A stretch of DNA of 16,924 nt from Tannerellaceae bacterium (lineage in GTDB: Bacteria > Bacteroidota > Bacteroidia > Bacteroidales > Tannerellaceae). Made by a program: the position numbers and the translations under genes. The stretch is taken from contig JAIRYL010000020.1 of assembly GCA_031267775.1 (NCBI GenBank), positions 1 through 16,924 on the forward strand, read 5' to 3'. Shown here in pieces: positions 14,801 through 16,924 of the stretch. The notes under the pieces were generated by a model, which was not told where the DNA came from, ran no database searches, and saw only the letters and a program-made list of their open reading frames with translations. Position 1 is the first letter of the stretch. Each line of letters opens with the position of its first letter.

Positions 14801-16924
14801 GCTACAATGTATTTTCCTTTGTGTTTAACCGTATGAATTTCTTGCTGATCAATAAATAAAGAATCGCCTTCTATTCTCTCTATTTCATGTTTTTTAGGAT
14901 TGCCTTCCAGACCTGTGCCCAACATTTTCCCATAGGCTTCCTTAGCTGCCCAGAACCGGGTAGACCATTCGGCCTGTTCTCTATCCTTCAACAAAGCTAA
15001 TTCTCCTTCCGTAAAAGACATATCCATGAAATCCGGCGATCTTTCTTCTATCTGTTCTATATCGATACCAACCGGCTTTTCCGCTACAATGGCAACAGAT
15101 TCGTTACCTTTATGAGAAAGTGATATTTCCAGTCCGTTCAATTCGTCTAATCCTTTAGCAAAGGGCTTACCCTTTTCATCATGGTCAATTACGATTTCAA
15201 TGGGGTATGATTTTTTTCCGTATTTTTCCATAATATAGGCGCGGATTGCATCTTTAATGGCAATACGACTGATTGTGTAAGGCCTGCGCCTGTTTAGCAA
15301 CAGTCCTTTCAGGTGAGCCTTTTCGTCCCGGTTCAAATATCTTTTCTCAATAAACGACCAGCTACCTGTTTTAGGATAAGCCAGGTCGAAATACGTAACA
15401 GGAGTTCCTTCCAGTTGTTTAGCCAACCTGTTATCAAGCGGTATGTTTATGCTATCCCACAAAGCGTCGTCCATTTCAAAACGTCTATTCAGCCAGTTCT
15501 CAGCAACGCACCATACTTTGCCATCCCGTTTGAGAATCATATCTCCATTGATAAAATCGTCATTTATTTCGGTAACTACCAGCGTGAAATCAAAAATACC
15601 ATGCTGATCATGAAAATCCTGATAAAACGTAATTTTGCCAACGCTTACCGGAAAACAAACATTATTTTCCTTAACAGTTGTCCGCAGATATATACTGATT
15701 AATTGTCCCAATGTATCAAGTAAGGCCGCTTTTCCTCCGGCAGCTTTCACTACCGCTCTCATTCCGTGTTCATTAATGTCTGTAACCTCCTCTATTCCCT
15801 GATAATTAGGCCCGTGAAACATCAATTCCTTATAAATGAAGCGACGTGTAGGCGGTTCGTGCGTTTTTATGCCTAACTCTATTTCCCCTGTATATTTCTG
15901 CGGCGGGGCAGGATATTCGTCTCCCAGCATGATCTCTGTTGAAATAAAGTTTTTCATTTCCAGTTTCATCAGGTCGTCCGATACCCAACTTCCTTCGGTT
16001 TGTAGCTTAAATTCGTAAAAAACATTCATCCATTGGAAGATACTGAATGAAGACAGTCCCAATACTTTTCGGGTTGGCGTATACTTTTCGGCAATTTCCA
16101 TCATCAGCTCAATGCTCATCGTCATTGGGATTACTACGTCAAAGTCTTCTACGACAGTCCAATAATCGGGTTGTTTTACAACGGTATGATCCGTTATATA
16201 AGGATAATCCCGTATCGTAATACTAATTTCTTCTTTGAACGGTTTTTTTGCCATACCGGCGGTTTTTACTTGCGCCGGTTGAATTTTCTTTTCTTTCGTT
16301 TGAGAAATACCGCTTGTTATATTGAACTTTTGTTCCAATAATTTTATTTCGTTCATGGCGTCAAGCATTTCCTTCTGCGCTAAAGACATCTCGCGAATGT
16401 TCTCATTTACTTTTTGCGCCAAAGGTTGATGGCTTGTATCGCTTTCTTCGCATGAAATAAAATCCAATTTGTTTTGTTTCTTCAATACCTCTTTAATCAG
16501 CGGAAATTCCGTAACAAAAGGAACAAATAAAATTTCCAGTTCCTGCCCGATAACTTTGGATGTTTCTCCACTTCTGATAAACAGCGTATCAACTTCTTTT
16601 CCTTCGATAAATAGAAGAGCGAGTATTCGCCTTAACTGTTCAATACCTGATCTGCCCGGATTATGAGTAGAAATGGTACTGTAATTTTCATTGCGTAGAA
16701 TGTCGTCTACAAAACTGCTCAATGAGCCTGCTCCTATTTGAATAAAAACACGCGCTTTTTCTTCTGTGTATAATTTGCCGATCAATTCCCTGAAACGGGT
16801 ATGAGAAGTAAGGTGTTTAATGGTAAGTTTCCTGTATTCGCTCATTTCGGTAGGATATTGTTCCAATGATGTGGCAGACCAAATAGGGATGGCAGGTTCT
16901 TTCAATTCTTCTATCTGGTCTAAA
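14788..16924 (-). CDS. Polyketide/lipid synthase, C-terminal part: AT end - linker - dehydratase - phosphopantetheinyl transferase (5' end outside window)
   Basis: 711 codons are visible; the frame is open to the window edge, so the N-terminal part (presumably ketosynthase and most of the acyltransferase) is missing. A TTG at 16905 is not a credible start. Numbering from that codon: 1-110 is the C-terminal end of an acyltransferase domain (IPIWSATSLEQYP, HLTSHTRFRELI, VFIQIGAGSLSSF, ALLFIEGKEVDTLFI). Residues 111-228 are a linker with a heptad-rich stretch (about 160-195) and no carrier motif. Residues 229-475 are a hotdog dehydratase with His240 (YITDH), LMFHGPNYQG near 361-370 and Asp397xxxGln401. 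Residues 535-705 are an Sfp-type transferase with SLSHK (596-600), GIDIE (613-617) and WAAKEAYGK (652-660). A dehydratase followed by a fused transferase recalls enediyne-type and PUFA-like iterative synthases (family knowledge). The product is unknown. Confidence 0.9.
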   Translation of the reverse strand, partial: LDQIEELKEPAIPIWSATSLEQYPTEMSEYRKLTIKHLTSHTRFRELIGKLYTEEKARVFIQIGAGSLSSFVDDILRNENYSTISTHNPGRSGIEQLRRILALLFIEGKEVDTLFIRSGETSKVIGQELEILFVPFVTEFPLIKEVLKKQNKLDFISCEESDTSHQPLAQKVNENIREMSLAQKEMLDAMNEIKLLEQKFNITSGISQTKEKKIQPAQVKTAGMAKKPFKEEISITIRDYPYITDHTVVKQPDYWTVVEDFDVVIPMTMSIELMMEIAEKYTPTRKVLGLSSFSIFQWMNVFYEFKLQTEGSWVSDDLMKLEMKNFISTEIMLGDEYPAPPQKYTGEIELGIKTHEPPTRRFIYKELMFHGPNYQGIEEVTDINEHGMRAVVKAAGGKAALLDTLGQLISIYLRTTVKENNVCFPVSVGKITFYQDFHDQHGIFDFTLVVTEINDDFINGDMILKRDGKVWCVAENWLNRRFEMDDALWDSINIPLDNRLAKQLEGTPVTYFDLAYPKTGSWSFIEKRYLNRDEKAHLKGLLLNRRRPYTISRIAIKDAIRAYIMEKYGKKSYPIEIVIDHDEKGKPFAKGLDELNGLEISLSHKGNESVAIVAEKPVGIDIEQIEERSPDFMDMSFTEGELALLKDREQAEWSTRFWAAKEAYGKMLGTGLEGNPKKHEIERIEGDSLFIDQQEIHTVKHKGKYIVAWIR

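Noticed and set aside
16903..16905. TTG as start codon of the synthase fragment
   Set aside because: It sits inside an acyltransferase domain whose N-terminal part must lie upstream. The frame stays open for the remaining codons to the window edge.

Overview
The window looks like a chromosomal segment from a member of the Bacteroidetes, probably the order Bacteroidales. The reasons are: candidate promoters of the Bacteroidetes type (TTTG, about 18-19 nt, TAnnTTTG) in place of -35/-10 boxes; little Shine-Dalgarno sequence; a carboxynorspermidine/carboxyspermidine decarboxylase; a NrtR/AraR-like Nudix regulator; and a two-permease MacB-like export operon typical of that phylum. No rRNA, tRNA, transposase or CRISPR array was seen.

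Left part (1-3083, minus strand, mostly housekeeping): the nearly complete ftsY gene (signal recognition particle receptor GTPase, cut at its 3' end by the window edge), nspC (polyamine synthesis), and a transcription factor made of a degenerate Nudix domain plus a winged helix. The regulator is divergent from a secreted glycoside hydrolase family 3 enzyme (3218-5548, plus strand). This pairing suggests local, sugar-metabolite-controlled expression of the hydrolase.

Middle (5549-6123): a gene-free stretch of 575 bases. It holds a GC-rich tandem repeat of 41/42-base units (5626-5901), including a perfect 83-base duplication. The array ends in a terminator-like hairpin and is followed by a candidate promoter. 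Then comes an integral-membrane acyltransferase-3 gene (6124-7260), whose stop codon directly abuts the stop codon of the convergent MATE gene.

Right part (7261-16924, all minus strand): one tightly packed run of eight genes that reads as an operon continuing beyond the right edge. In transcription order it holds: the C-terminal part of a large iterative-type polyketide/lipid synthase (end of an acyltransferase domain, a coiled linker, a hotdog dehydratase, and a fused 4'-phosphopantetheinyl transferase); a free-standing acyl carrier protein; an alpha/beta hydrolase that may release the product; two MacB-type ABC permeases without an ATPase domain; a MacA/HlyD-type periplasmic adaptor; a TolC-type outer membrane channel; and a MATE transporter. 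I infer a biosynthesis-plus-export locus: a synthase that activates its own carrier protein, a free carrier, a release enzyme, and a tripartite pump to carry an acyl or polyketide product across both membranes. The product is unknown. The ketosynthase, any ketoreductase and the pump ATPase would have to lie outside the window.
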